Below are positions 9,896 through 18,642 of a DNA stretch of 52,498 nucleotides, piece by piece. Origin of the DNA: Tahibacter aquaticus (lineage in GTDB: Bacteria > Pseudomonadota > Gammaproteobacteria > Xanthomonadales > Rhodanobacteraceae). The stretch is taken from assembly GCF_004363655.1 (NCBI RefSeq), contig NZ_SNZH01000027.1, forward strand, positions 1 through 52,498, written 5' to 3'. Numbering within the stretch: the first letter of the stretch is position 1; each line of letters begins with the position of its first letter. A model generated the notes under the pieces. That model was not told the DNA's origin and did not search any database. It saw nothing but the letters and a program-made list of their open reading frames with translations. The translations under genes and the position numbers were made by a program.

Positions 9896-10635
9896 GCGTT
9901 TCCCCTGTTTTGGACAGCGAATCCTACCGCGTCTGTGTGCGGCGCTGCTGCCTGTAACGAGACCCGCGCAGCAGGCAAGTCCGGCATGCGCCTGGCCGCA
10001 GGCCGGGCCCGGAGCGGCATCTGAAAAAAACATAGCGCGTGATCGATAGCGCCCCTGTGTCCCGAGTCAACCGGCAGGGCCAAAGGCCCGCGCCTGCGAC
10101 CGTGCCCTGTATGCCCCTGTGCCATCCACTGCCGCAGCGCGCGGCGAGGCCGCCTGCAACGCCGAAGCCAGTCAATACAACGGCGCGTTGTGGCACAAGA
10201 ACATGACGCTGAACCAATGCCGCCAGTAGCCGGCGCGCTTGGGCCAGGCAGTACAGGAATAGCTTTTGTGGACAAAATTGAACGGCAATCCAGTTCGGTG
10301 TACTGCGGAGGCGGCAGTGTGCGCAGCAGAAAGGTCTGCCTGCCGCCCGTCATGCACTGGCTGGCCCGCACCACCGGACAGTTCAGATCGCCGCTGCCCG
10401 GCGGACAGGCCGCCGTATCCAGCACCGGGTCGCAGACGACTTGCGCCGCGGCCGGCGAGGCCACCGTTGCGGCAGCCAGCAGGGAAAGACGACAGGAAAT
10501 ACCGCGTGGCAATTCCACGGAAACGAAGGGAATGAGCCAGACGTGCCGTCGCCTGCGACGCGCTGGCGACGACTACTCGGCATGGCGGGGCCGAATCGAT
10601 CAATGCCTGCAGCACACAGCATCGCCAGCGCCTGC
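9896..10635. other. Gap of about 740 bases without a secure gene
   Basis: Several frames are open on both strands. The best candidate is on the minus strand from a GTG at 10518: it starts with a plausible signal peptide (CRLSLLAAATVASPAAAQ) and continues CDPVLDTAACPPGSGDLNC and QCMTGGRQTFLLRTLPPPQ, but has no ribosome binding site and then runs on without a credible end into the pilin gene. On the plus strand, 10054-10229 has protein-like codons (ACNAEASQYNGALWHKNMTL) but no start. This looks like the decayed remains of one small secreted protein; the reading direction cannot be settled by eye. Confidence 0.35.
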
Positions 10636-11401
10636 CTATCCGGCGCCGGGCAACAGCAGCAGTGCTGCCGCGCAGTCCGCTGCCGGCGGCGTTGCCGCGG
10701 CGGGCCCGGCGGCTTCGCCGCACACGGCGGCATGGCTGTGCCGCAGCAGGTCGATGAAATCGCGCCGGTTGGCGCTGCGTGCCACCGTCAGCCCCTGCGC
10801 CGCCGCCGTTGTCGTCAGCACGGGCAGCGCGGTGGCGGCCTGGCCATCGGCCAGCAAGCGGCGCGCATAGCCGTTGCGCAACAGCACGACCGCATTGCTG
10901 CGCGCCCCGAAGCACTGCCCGGCCGCAGCCAGCGTGCGGCGGTACGGCACCAGCACTACGTCGCGCTGGGCTGCTGCCTGCGCCAGCACTCCGGCCAGGT
11001 TGTAGCTGGCCCGCAACGTATTCGGATTGGTTTCGCCGGCGCTGCCGGCGCTGCCGGCATAGACGGCATAGACGGCAACCGCCTCGCGATACGAGGCCAG
11101 CGCCTCGCTGCGACGCTTCAGGCCGATCTGTACCTTGCCGCGCACCATTGCTGTGCGGCGATGGACCGCAGGCCGCGCGCGCCGGCCATGCCTGCGGGTG
11201 TGGCTTGCAGGCGCCGGCTCATCGGAGGCGGCGGCGTGTGCAGGATGCGCGCCTGCAAGGTCGGCTCGGCCATGCCGTCCCGCTCGAACGGCGGCAGGCC
11301 GCAAAGCAATTCGTACAGCACGCCGCCCAGGGCGCAGGTATCGCAGGCCAGCGTGACCGGGTCGACGTATTCCATCACCGCACAAAAAGCTTCCTGTCCA
11401 C
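10636..11401 (-). pseudogene. Decayed Ser/Thr protein kinase with C-terminal TPR-like region
   Basis: Just past the DUF58 stop, the minus strand reads VMEYVDPVTLACDTCALGGV then LYELLCGLPPFERDG, the helix F-G region of Hanks-type kinases (DVYALGVVLYELLTGRRPF in intact members). The frame is lost near 11150, and another frame gives VQIGLKRRSEALASYREAV and a TPR-like helical tail ending at 10636. The ATP-binding lobe, the HRD loop and the DFG motif are missing. So this is a 3' remnant with at least one frameshift and a large deletion. Kinases of this layout are common in Lysobacterales, often in several copies. Confidence 0.6.
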
Positions 11402-12706
11402 TCACAGCCGCGCCGCGCGCTTCACCGCCAGGTAGTGCTGCACCAGGGCCGCCGGCAACTCGGTACAGGTGACGTCGAGGACGTCGGTACCTTGCGCGCG
11501 CAGCGCTTCGTGGGCGCGGGTGCGCTGCTCCACGTAGTAGTCCAGCGCGGCCACGCTGATCGCATCGGCCAGATCGGCCACGGGCTGGTCCAGCGGACGT
11601 TCCAGTACCTGCTCGCGCAGGCTGGCCACGCAGACCAGGTGACGCTTCTGCAACTGGCGCACGGCGCTGAGCAGCTCGTCGATGTCTTCGTCGCGCACGT
11701 TGGTGATCAGCAGCACCAGCGAACGGCGCTGCTGGCGCAGGCCGAGCTGGGTAGCCGCATCGAGATAGTCCGTCGCGATCGGGCTGGCATGCAGGTCGAA
11801 CACGCTGTTGAGCAAGGCATCGATGGTGCCAAGGCCACGCCGCGGCGCGAAATAGCGCGTCTGCCCGCCGGCCGCGAGCAGGCCGACGCCGTCGCCCTGG
11901 CGCAGCGCGATGTACGCCACCATCAGCGCGGCATTCAGGCAGTGATCGAAATGCGCCAGGTTGCCGTCGCGGGCGAGCATGCGCCGGCCGGTGTCCACCA
12001 GCAGCAGCACCTGCTGGTTGCGCTCGATCTGGTAGTCGCGGGAAATCAGCTTGCGCGCCCGCTGGCTGGCCTTCCAGTCGATCTGGCGCAGCGCATCGCC
12101 ATTGCGGTACTCGCGCAATTGCTGGAACTCGGTGCCCTCGCCGCGGCGGCGTTTCAGGTGTGCACCGACCACGCGCGAGGCGCGCTCGGCGCCGACCAGG
12201 GCCAGCTTGGCCAGCGGTGCGAAATTCGGATAGACACGTACTGCCTGCGGCGGCGGCAGCTGGCGCTGCTGGCACCACAGGCGCAGCGGCGAGGCCAGGC
12301 GCAGCATGCAGCCGGCAAAGTGGAAATTGCCGCGTTCGGTCGGGGTGAGGCGGTAGCTCAGTTCCACTTCGCGCCCGCGCGGCAGGCTGGCGCGGCGCGG
12401 CAGGCCGAATACCGGCCACTCGCCCGGATGCAGGTCATGCAGCTCTACCGGCAAGGTGCGCGTCGCCGCGTTGCGCAGGCGCAGCACCACGCTGCGCTCG
12501 ACCCCGACCGGCACCACCGGCGTCAGTTCGCGTTCGATCTGCGGCGACGGCGTGCGCCGCAGCGCCAGCGCATCGGTGACGGCCAGTACCGCCAGCGCAC
12601 CCATTGCGGCGAGAAAGGCCGCCAGCGGCAGCAGCTCGAACGCGACCAGCGCGCCCAGCGCCGCGCAGGCGACCAGGGCTGCCAGCAGGGCCGGCGCGGG
12701 CCTCAT
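11402..12706 (-). CDS. DUF58 / von Willebrand A-like domain protein of the MoxR cluster
   Basis: The product has 434 residues. The start overlaps the MoxR stop as ATGA (12703-12706). Two membrane helices at about 5-50 are followed by a beta-rich region, then the DUF58 core RRGEGTEFQQLREYRNGD and DIDWKASQR-like (QIDWKASQRARKLISRDY), then a vWA-like fold with LLLVDTGRRM in place of the usual DxSxS metal site. DUF58 proteins nearly always accompany MoxR AAA ATPases and are thought to be chaperone partners in assembling metal or envelope complexes. It is the last gene of a five-gene overlapping run. Confidence 0.9.
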   Translation of the reverse strand: MRPAPALLAALVACAALGALVAFELLPLAAFLAAMGALAVLAVTDALALRRTPSPQIERELTPVVPVGVERSVVLRLRNAATRTLPVELHDLHPGEWPVFGLPRRASLPRGREVELSYRLTPTERGNFHFAGCMLRLASPLRLWCQQRQLPPPQAVRVYPNFAPLAKLALVGAERASRVVGAHLKRRRGEGTEFQQLREYRNGDALRQIDWKASQRARKLISRDYQIERNQQVLLLVDTGRRMLARDGNLAHFDHCLNAALMVAYIALRQGDGVGLLAAGGQTRYFAPRRGLGTIDALLNSVFDLHASPIATDYLDAATQLGLRQQRRSLVLLITNVRDEDIDELLSAVRQLQKRHLVCVASLREQVLERPLDQPVADLADAISVAALDYYVEQRTRAHEALRAQGTDVLDVTCTELPAALVQHYLAVKRAARL

Positions 12707-13686
12707 CGGCGCGGCGCTTCCACTTTGGTCAGCAGCGCTTCCAGTACGTCGTCGATGCGGCGGCCTTCGATCTGCATTTCCGGCGCCAGGCTGACGCGAT
12801 GGCGCAGGCAGGGCTTGGCCACGGCACGCACGTCGTCCGGCGTGACGAAATCGCGCCCGTCCAGCACCGCCTGGGCGCGCGCCGCACGCACGATGGCCAG
12901 GCTGCCGCGCGGGCCTGCCCCCATGCTCAGGCCCGGCCATTCGCGCGTGCTGCGGGTGATGCGCACAGCGTAGTCCAGCACCACCGGATCGATGCTCACC
13001 AGGGCCGTGCCCAGCTGCATGGCGACGATGTCTTCGGGCTTGGCCACCGCACGCACGCGGCTCAGGTCGAAATCGCTGGCACTGCGGCCATGGCTGACCG
13101 AGGTGACCATGCGCACTTCGTCGGCCAGCTCCGGATAGTTCATCAGGATCTTCACCAGGAACCGGTCCAGCTGCGCTTCGGGCAGCGGATAGGTGCCTTC
13201 CTGTTCGATCGGGTTCTGCGTGGCCACGGTGAGGAACGGCGGTGACAGGGCGAAGCTGCGCGATTCGATGGTGACCTGCTGCTCCTGCATCACTTCCAGC
13301 AGCGCGGCCTGGGTCTTGGCGGGCGCGCGGTTGATTTCGTCGGCCAGCAGCAGGTTGGTGAACACCGGGCCGCGGCGGATCTTGAAGCTTTCGGTCTTGG
13401 GATCGTAGAAGGCGTGGCCGCTGACGTCGCTGGGCATCAGGTCGGGCGTGAACTGCACGCGCGCGAAGCTGCATTCCAGCGCCATGGCCAGCGAGCGCAC
13501 CAGCAAGGTCTTGCCCAGGCCAGGCACGCCTTCCAGCAGCACGTGGCCGCCGGCCAGCAAGGCAATCAGCAACTGGTCCAGCACTTCGCTCTGGCCGACG
13601 AAGGCCTCGGATATCTGCTGGCGTATGGCATCGGTGCGCTCGACCAGGGCGCTGCCGGTGATGGCCACTCGGACTTCGGCATTCAT
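12703..13686 (-). CDS. MoxR-family AAA+ ATPase
   Basis: The product has 327 residues, the normal length. Walker A is EGVPGLGKT (about 52-60), Walker B is LLADEINRAPAKTQAALLE (about 115-133), sensor 1 lies in TVATQNPIEQEGTYPLPEAQ and the arginine finger and sensor 2 regions follow (QLDRF). The C-terminal lid has VTPDDVRAVAKPCLRHR. MoxR ATPases are cytoplasmic chaperones that act with vWA/DUF58 partners. The start overlaps the DUF4350 stop by 4 bases and the end overlaps the DUF58 start by 4, so translation is probably coupled. Confidence 0.95.
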   Translation of the reverse strand: MNAEVRVAITGSALVERTDAIRQQISEAFVGQSEVLDQLLIALLAGGHVLLEGVPGLGKTLLVRSLAMALECSFARVQFTPDLMPSDVSGHAFYDPKTESFKIRRGPVFTNLLLADEINRAPAKTQAALLEVMQEQQVTIESRSFALSPPFLTVATQNPIEQEGTYPLPEAQLDRFLVKILMNYPELADEVRMVTSVSHGRSASDFDLSRVRAVAKPEDIVAMQLGTALVSIDPVVLDYAVRITRSTREWPGLSMGAGPRGSLAIVRAARAQAVLDGRDFVTPDDVRAVAKPCLRHRVSLAPEMQIEGRRIDDVLEALLTKVEAPRR

Positions 13687-15038
13687 GTCTTGGCTCGCAA
13701 TTGCATCAGGGTTCGGATGGTGCTGAGGAATACGTCGGGCTTGCCCAGGCCTTGCGGCTGCAGCGCCTGGCGCACGCGCAGGGGAGGAATCTCGTGGCGC
13801 TGCGCCAGGGCCAGCACCAGGGCTTCGCCGCTCAGCGCAGCGGTGACCGGATCGCGCCGGCGCAGGCGCTGCAGGAACGCCCGCAGCACTGCCGCATGCA
13901 GCGCTGCGGTGCGCGCGCGGCCAAAGGCGAACTCGCCTGCCGCCAGCACATGCGACAGCAGGGCACGCCGGTGCGGCGATTCCAGCGGCAGCAGCGGGCC
14001 CAGGCGCTGGCTGCGCGCCCACAGCCAGCCCGCCAGCGCCAACGCGAGGGCCAGCAGCAGCGGCCAGCCGTGACGCACCAGCAGCACGTACAGCGGCGGC
14101 ACATCGGTGGAATAGACCAGGAATACACGGCCTTCGCCCAGCGCCGGCCCCAGCACCTGCCAGGTCAGCGCCGCATTGTCATCTTTGTTCAATTCTTTAT
14201 TTGTCAGGAAATCGAGATCGGCCGCGATGAACAGGTTGCCGTCGCCCCAGTCGTGGCGGCCGAACACGAAGCCGTCTTTGGCATTGCCCCACAGCCAGCT
14301 GAAGTCGCTCTCGTATTCGGCATCGGTGAAGAAGCGGTAGCGGCTGCAGTAGCCGTTGTCCGGCGTCGTGTCGTTGTCGGCTGGTGGCTTGGCGGCGGCG
14401 TCGGTCTTGCCTGCTTCGGTCTTGCCTGCTTCGGTCTTGCCTGCTTCGGTCTTGCCTGCTTCGGTCTTGCCTGCTTCGGTCTTGCCTGCTTCGGTCTTGC
14501 CTGCTTCGGCCTTGCCCGCTTCGGCCTTGCCTGCTTCGGCCTTGCCTGCTTCGCCTGCCGCGGCAGGCGCTGTTGCGTCCTTGCCGGATGCGGTGGCCGG
14601 CGGCAGCGTCTTCCAGTCCAGGCAGCTGACATGTTCGCCCACGGTCAGCGCCAGCCTTTCCAGCAGTGGCCCGACGCGGCCTTCGTCGCCGCCTTCGGGC
14701 AGGCGCAACAGCAGATGGCCGCCTTCGCCGACCCATTCCAGCAAGGCATCGGTACGCGCCGCATCGATGACACGCACGTCGCTGTGCAGCACGACGGTGT
14801 CCTCTGGTTGCAAGGCCATGTCGTCGAGATCGAGGTCGGCCCGGCTGATCGCCTGTATGCCTTGCTGCTGCAAGGTCAGGCGCAGCGCCAGCAAGGGGTT
14901 GTAGCGCGCCTCGCCGCGGGGCGGCAGGTCGATTTCCTTGGACACGCGATGAAAGGTGCTGAGAAACCACCAGACCAGCGCCGCCGTCACCAGCAGCGGC
15001 AATACGCCGAGAAAAAGCCAGCGCTGCGTGCGGCTCAT
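13683..15038 (-). CDS. DUF4350-domain membrane protein with pentapeptide repeat
   Basis: The product has 451 residues. The start at 15038 overlaps the DUF4129 stop by 4 bases. One N-terminal membrane helix (WLFLGVLPLLVTAALVWWFL) precedes a periplasmic DUF4350 domain (NPLLALRLTLQQQG, LEWVGEGGHLLLRLPEGG), then a low-complexity EAGK(A/T) repeat at about 161-213, then the rest of the domain (GRHDWGDGNLFIAADLDFL), a second helix (about 355-375) and a C-terminal cytoplasmic helical part. DUF4350 domains resemble the GATase1-like folds of ABC-associated proteins. It is a fixed partner of MoxR/DUF58/DUF4129 clusters; its molecular function is unknown. The repeat insert interrupts the domain and is probably a flexible loop. 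Confidence 0.85.
   Translation of the reverse strand: MSRTQRWLFLGVLPLLVTAALVWWFLSTFHRVSKEIDLPPRGEARYNPLLALRLTLQQQGIQAISRADLDLDDMALQPEDTVVLHSDVRVIDAARTDALLEWVGEGGHLLLRLPEGGDEGRVGPLLERLALTVGEHVSCLDWKTLPPATASGKDATAPAAAGEAGKAEAGKAEAGKAEAGKTEAGKTEAGKTEAGKTEAGKTEAGKTEAGKTDAAAKPPADNDTTPDNGYCSRYRFFTDAEYESDFSWLWGNAKDGFVFGRHDWGDGNLFIAADLDFLTNKELNKDDNAALTWQVLGPALGEGRVFLVYSTDVPPLYVLLVRHGWPLLLALALALAGWLWARSQRLGPLLPLESPHRRALLSHVLAAGEFAFGRARTAALHAAVLRAFLQRLRRRDPVTAALSGEALVLALAQRHEIPPLRVRQALQPQGLGKPDVFLSTIRTLMQLRAKT
14400..14555. repeat. 15-bp tandem repeat (minisatellite) inside the DUF4350 gene
   Basis: About ten head-to-tail copies of CTTGCCTGCTTCGGT (plus strand) encode the pentapeptide E-A-G-K-T or E-A-G-K-A on the minus strand. 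Seven neighbouring copies are nearly identical in DNA; the three at the N-terminal end of the encoded repeat differ by one base (T to A residue). As the unit is a multiple of three, copy changes keep the frame. Confidence 0.95.
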
Positions 15039-16651
15039 GCGACGACGCTCCGCGCTTCCGTCCGCGCTTCCGTCCAGGCTGTCAGCAGGTTTTCCAGTTC
15101 GGCCGCGCTGGGCAGCCGGCGCGCATAGGCCGCGGCCTGCCAGCAGCGCACGATGCGTGCGAACAGGCCGGCGTAGGCGTCTTCGCCCAGGCGCCGCGCA
15201 CGGCGCAGGCATTCGGACTCGGTAGCGCCCGGCGGTGCCGGCGTACCCAGTCTTTCATCCAGGCGCAGCACCGCGGCACGGTAGAGCAAGGCCAGTGCCG
15301 CACGCTGCTGGCCCTGACGCCAGAGTGTGCGCACCGCGCCCGGCAGGTCGTCGGGCAGGCGGTCGGGCAAGGCAATAGCGTGTTCCTGCAGCGGATCGGG
15401 CTGACGTTCGCGTTCGAAGCGGTCGCCTACCCAGGACAGCCACAGGCGGTGATAGCGCACGATCAGCACCAGCAGAACCGCCACCAGCACCCAGAGGATG
15501 TTTTCCGCGACGAAGGCCATGCCCTGGCCGACGGTCTGTATCCATTGCAGGCTTGGCGAAACCGGCTTGAACGGCTCGGACGGGTCGGGCGGCGCGATGC
15601 GCTCCCAGGTGGTGACTGTGGTCTTGGGGCTCAGGTCGGGATCGGCATAGGCCTTGTCCACGGCGGCGCGAAACTCGGCGTCGCCTTCGTAGTATTCGCC
15701 GGCAAAGATGCGCTGCAGGCTGTCGGGCGCGGCACCGGCGGTATCTTCCTCGACGGTCTCGGCGGCCACGCCGCCGACCTTGTCCTGCTGTTCCGGCGTC
15801 TCTTTCGCGGTCTCGGCTTCTGCTGCACGCAGCGGGCCAGGCAGCGCCGTCGCCAGCAGCAGGCCGGCAGCGAGCACCAGCAGCGGCACCGTGCCGGCCA
15901 GGCGCGCGGCCAGGCGGCGGAAGGCCAGCTCCACGTCCCAGGCTTCCAGCTGCGTGCGCCGGTTCAGATACAGGCCGAAGCCGGCGCCGACGAAGAACGG
16001 CTCGATCACGCTCATTGCGATCCAGTAGCACAGGTTCTGCAGCAGCCGCGCCCACAGGGGCATATCCAGCAGCAGGTCCTCCCACACGGCCTTGGACGCC
16101 ACGGAGAGGAATTCGATAGGCACGAACATCACCGCCAGGGCGACGATGCTGAAGCTCAGCATGGTCTCCATGTTGACCGCGACCAGGGTGGTCAGCGCAC
16201 TGGTGCCGCTGGCCGCACGCTGCAGCACGCGCACGCGTTCGCTGCGACGCGGCCCTTTCAGCCCTTCCAGCAGATCCACCGGCAGCACCAGCCCGCGGGC
16301 CGGATGCAGGCGCCGCCAGGTCAGCCAGGGCAGCATGCTGCGCCAGCCCCAGCTGGCCTGTGCCCTGACCGTCTCGGCCACGCTGGGCGCGGCACCGAAT
16401 ACCGCACGGGAAAGTATAAAAAGCGGCACGCGATCGAAGACCGGCTTGAGCCACCAGAACACGAGTACCGCCAGCCCGACCAGGTCGAGCAGCGCGCCGG
16501 CCAGGTTGAGCAGCAGGAATACCGGCAAGGTGACCAGCACCCAGGAGCGCCAGATCGTGCCCGCATGGCGGCGCACCAGGGCGAAGCCAAGGTCGGTCGC
16601 CTCCCAGGACGAACGCGGCCTCAGCGCGACGGTGAGGCCTTCAACCCGCAT
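15035..16651 (-). CDS. DUF4129-domain multi-pass membrane protein of the MoxR cluster
   Basis: The product has 538 residues. Several membrane helices fill the first half (WVLVTLPVFLLLNLAGALLD, TLVAVNMETMLSFSIVALAV, VLAAGLLLATALPG). A charged periplasmic stretch (about 270-375) follows, one more helix (ILWVLVAVLLVLIVRYHRLW), and a cytoplasmic DUF4129 domain with WRQGQQRAALALLYRAAV and a C-terminal helix bundle. The DUF4129 domain resembles the C-terminal regions of transglutaminase-like partners of MoxR genes. It overlaps the SpoIIM-like gene by 11 bases and the DUF4350 gene by 4, so it belongs to one operon. Confidence 0.85.
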   Translation of the reverse strand: MRVEGLTVALRPRSSWEATDLGFALVRRHAGTIWRSWVLVTLPVFLLLNLAGALLDLVGLAVLVFWWLKPVFDRVPLFILSRAVFGAAPSVAETVRAQASWGWRSMLPWLTWRRLHPARGLVLPVDLLEGLKGPRRSERVRVLQRAASGTSALTTLVAVNMETMLSFSIVALAVMFVPIEFLSVASKAVWEDLLLDMPLWARLLQNLCYWIAMSVIEPFFVGAGFGLYLNRRTQLEAWDVELAFRRLAARLAGTVPLLVLAAGLLLATALPGPLRAAEAETAKETPEQQDKVGGVAAETVEEDTAGAAPDSLQRIFAGEYYEGDAEFRAAVDKAYADPDLSPKTTVTTWERIAPPDPSEPFKPVSPSLQWIQTVGQGMAFVAENILWVLVAVLLVLIVRYHRLWLSWVGDRFERERQPDPLQEHAIALPDRLPDDLPGAVRTLWRQGQQRAALALLYRAAVLRLDERLGTPAPPGATESECLRRARRLGEDAYAGLFARIVRCWQAAAYARRLPSAAELENLLTAWTEARTEARSVVA

Positions 16652-17639
16652 GCGCTGCTCCGCGCCCGCCGCGCCACAGCCAGAGCAGGATGGCCAGCCA
16701 CAGCGCCGCGCCGACGCCGAGCTTGACCAGGTTGGGCATCCAGCCGATGGACGACCAGAACGCCTCGACGAACGCGGCGAACAGCAGCAGCACGAACACG
16801 CCGAACACCAGCTTGGCGCCGAGGATGCCGGCTTCGACCAGGGCGCGGCCGCGGCTGCGCCGGCCCGGCGCGATCAGGGCAAAGCCCAGCTGCATGCCGG
16901 CACCGCCCGAAATCACGATCGCCAGCAGCTCCGGCGCGGAATGGCCGACGACGAAACGCCATAACGGCTCGCCGTAGCCAATCGCAATGAGATGGCCGAA
17001 CGCGGCGCCGAAAAACACGCCGTTGAACACCAGCGAGAAAATGGAACCAACGCAGAAAATCAGCCCGCTGGCAAAGGTGCGGAAGCCGATGCTGATATTG
17101 TTCATGATGTAAACACCGAACATTTGCACATCGCTACCGCTTTCGCGGCCCAGCCTGGCATCGCTGTCGGCCGGGTCGTACATTGCTTCGAGCTTGGCGA
17201 TCTGCTCGGCCGGCATGATCGAATGCACCAGCTCGGGCCGGTATTGCAACAGCGCCATGATGGTCAGCATGGGCAGGAACATCAGCGCAGCCGACAGCCA
17301 CATGGCGCGCCACTGGCTGCGCACCAGGCGCGGGAATTCGGCGCCGAAGAACTGCACCACGGCCTGCAGCCGCGGCGAACGCGGCCGGTACAGCACCAGG
17401 TGGCCGCGGTGGACCAGATCCTGCAGCCGGTCGATCAGCACCACGCTGTAGCCGCGCCGCTGGGCCAGGGCCAGGTGCTGGCAGACACGGCGATAGGCAC
17501 CGGGAAATTCGAGATCGCCGAACACGCCTTCCGCGTCGCGGCTGCGCTCCTGCACGCGCGGCCGCGTGCGCTGCTTGAGCCACTGCTCCAGCGCCTGCCA
17601 CTCCGGCTCGTGCCGCTCCTGGAAAATATCCTGCTTCAT
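16641..17639 (-). CDS. SpoIIM-like (DUF95) membrane protein
   Basis: The product has 332 residues. A cytoplasmic N-terminal helical part with YRRVCQHLALAQRRGYS precedes a membrane part with about five helices, including MFGVYIMNNISIGFRTFASG and GVFFGAAFGHLIAIGYG, then FVVGHSAPELLAIVISGGAG, which are the DUF95/SpoIIM signatures. In Bacillus SpoIIM acts in peptidoglycan remodelling during engulfment; in non-sporulating Gram-negatives the homologue always travels with RDD, MoxR and DUF58 genes and has no assigned role. It is probably the first gene of the tight operon, after a 298-base gap. Confidence 0.9.
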   Translation of the reverse strand: MKQDIFQERHEPEWQALEQWLKQRTRPRVQERSRDAEGVFGDLEFPGAYRRVCQHLALAQRRGYSVVLIDRLQDLVHRGHLVLYRPRSPRLQAVVQFFGAEFPRLVRSQWRAMWLSAALMFLPMLTIMALLQYRPELVHSIMPAEQIAKLEAMYDPADSDARLGRESGSDVQMFGVYIMNNISIGFRTFASGLIFCVGSIFSLVFNGVFFGAAFGHLIAIGYGEPLWRFVVGHSAPELLAIVISGGAGMQLGFALIAPGRRSRGRALVEAGILGAKLVFGVFVLLLFAAFVEAFWSSIGWMPNLVKLGVGAALWLAILLWLWRGGRGAAHAG

Positions 17640-17937
17640 CGCTGCCGCTGCGGCTTCCTGGAATTCCGATGCAGCCGCGGCGGCGCGCCGGGCCGGGAGG
17701 TCCGGCGCACTGCGCCCTGTTCTGCGCCGGACGCTGTGCTAATCGCAGTTGCGCCGGATTTGTGCTCAGACACGGACGCTGCGGTTGCAACCCCTGAGTC
17801 TCGGTACATTCCGGCGTGTTTCGCCGCGCTACGCCGTTGCGCCTCGTCGCCGTGCTGCGCGTGCGTCTCCTCGCCGCGCCGGTTCGCGCGGCGAAATGCC
17901 TGCGCAATTCCTGTTCGAAAACTCATGCGCCGGAACA
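17640..17937. other. 298-base gap upstream of the SpoIIM-MoxR operon
   Basis: No gene is seen. On the minus strand this is the likely promoter region of the SpoIIM-like gene, but no convincing -35/-10 pair can be picked out in this GC-rich stretch. It is also possible that the two RDD genes upstream are transcribed through it. Confidence 0.4.
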
Positions 17938-18642
17938 CTAGCGCCGCCCCAGGAAACTGTTGGCCAGCCCGAGCAGGCGCTGCACGGCGACGGCGCCGCG
18001 GGCCTGGGTTAGCTGCGGCAGCAGGTTGGCCAGTTCCTGCTGGCGTTCCGGCGTCAGCAGCCTGGCCCGTTCGGCGAAGGCGACGATGGCTGCCTGCTCT
18101 GCCGCAGGCAGCGGAATCGGCGTCGGCACCGCCGGCACCTGCGGCGCAGAACTGTGTCCGTGGGGATTTTCCACATGTATCACCAGCGTGCCGGCCACCA
18201 TGTCGCCGAAGCGGCGGCTGTGCGTATCGGCCAGCGAAGCCACCAGGCCAAAACCGTACATCAGCGGCAGCATGTCCACCGTACGCATCAGATTGCGCAC
18301 CACCGAAGCCACCCAGCCCACCGGCGTGCCGTTGGCATTGACCACGCGCAGGCCCAGCGCGCGCTTGCCCAGGGTCTGTCCGTCGCGCAGCACCTCGAAC
18401 AGCACCGGATAGACCCAGAACACGCAGAACAGCACGATCAGGTACAGGCCCATGCCGGCACTGCCCAGCAAGGCGAGCACGATGGCGCATATCCACACCA
18501 CGGCCAGGCGTATGGCGAAGTCGATGGCCCAGGCGCAGGCCCGCGGCAGCGCGCCGGCGGCGCGCAGGCGCAGGGCGATGCCCTCGGGCGTTTCCACCAG
18601 GGTCAGGGTATCGACCAGGGCTGGCGGGCTTGCCGCGTTCAG
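17938..18642 (-). CDS. RDD-family membrane protein (first of two, downstream)
   Basis: The product has about 234 residues. The RDD domain is clear: ALPRACAWAIDFAIRL (RxxAxxxD), two helices, RDGQTLGKRALGLRVVNANG, and DTHSRRFGDMVAGTLVIHV. The C-terminal 70 residues are a soluble helical tail with PERQQELANLLPQLTQARG. No ATG or ribosome binding site is found at the expected N-terminus: the frame offers CTG at 18642, overlapping the stop of the upstream RDD gene as in CTGA, or GTG at 18597. The N-terminus (VDTLTLVETPEGIALRLR) matches the family best with the 18642 start. The start is unresolved. RDD proteins are small transporters or ion exchangers in some cases; here the context is the MoxR cluster. 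Confidence 0.8.
   Translation of the reverse strand: MNAASPPALVDTLTLVETPEGIALRLRAAGALPRACAWAIDFAIRLAVVWICAIVLALLGSAGMGLYLIVLFCVFWVYPVLFEVLRDGQTLGKRALGLRVVNANGTPVGWVASVVRNLMRTVDMLPLMYGFGLVASLADTHSRRFGDMVAGTLVIHVENPHGHSSAPQVPAVPTPIPLPAAEQAAIVAFAERARLLTPERQQELANLLPQLTQARGAVAVQRLLGLANSFLGRR

Noticed and set aside
14400-14555. CRISPR array
   Set aside because: The 15-bp units are head to tail without spacers and keep a coding frame, so this is a coding minisatellite.
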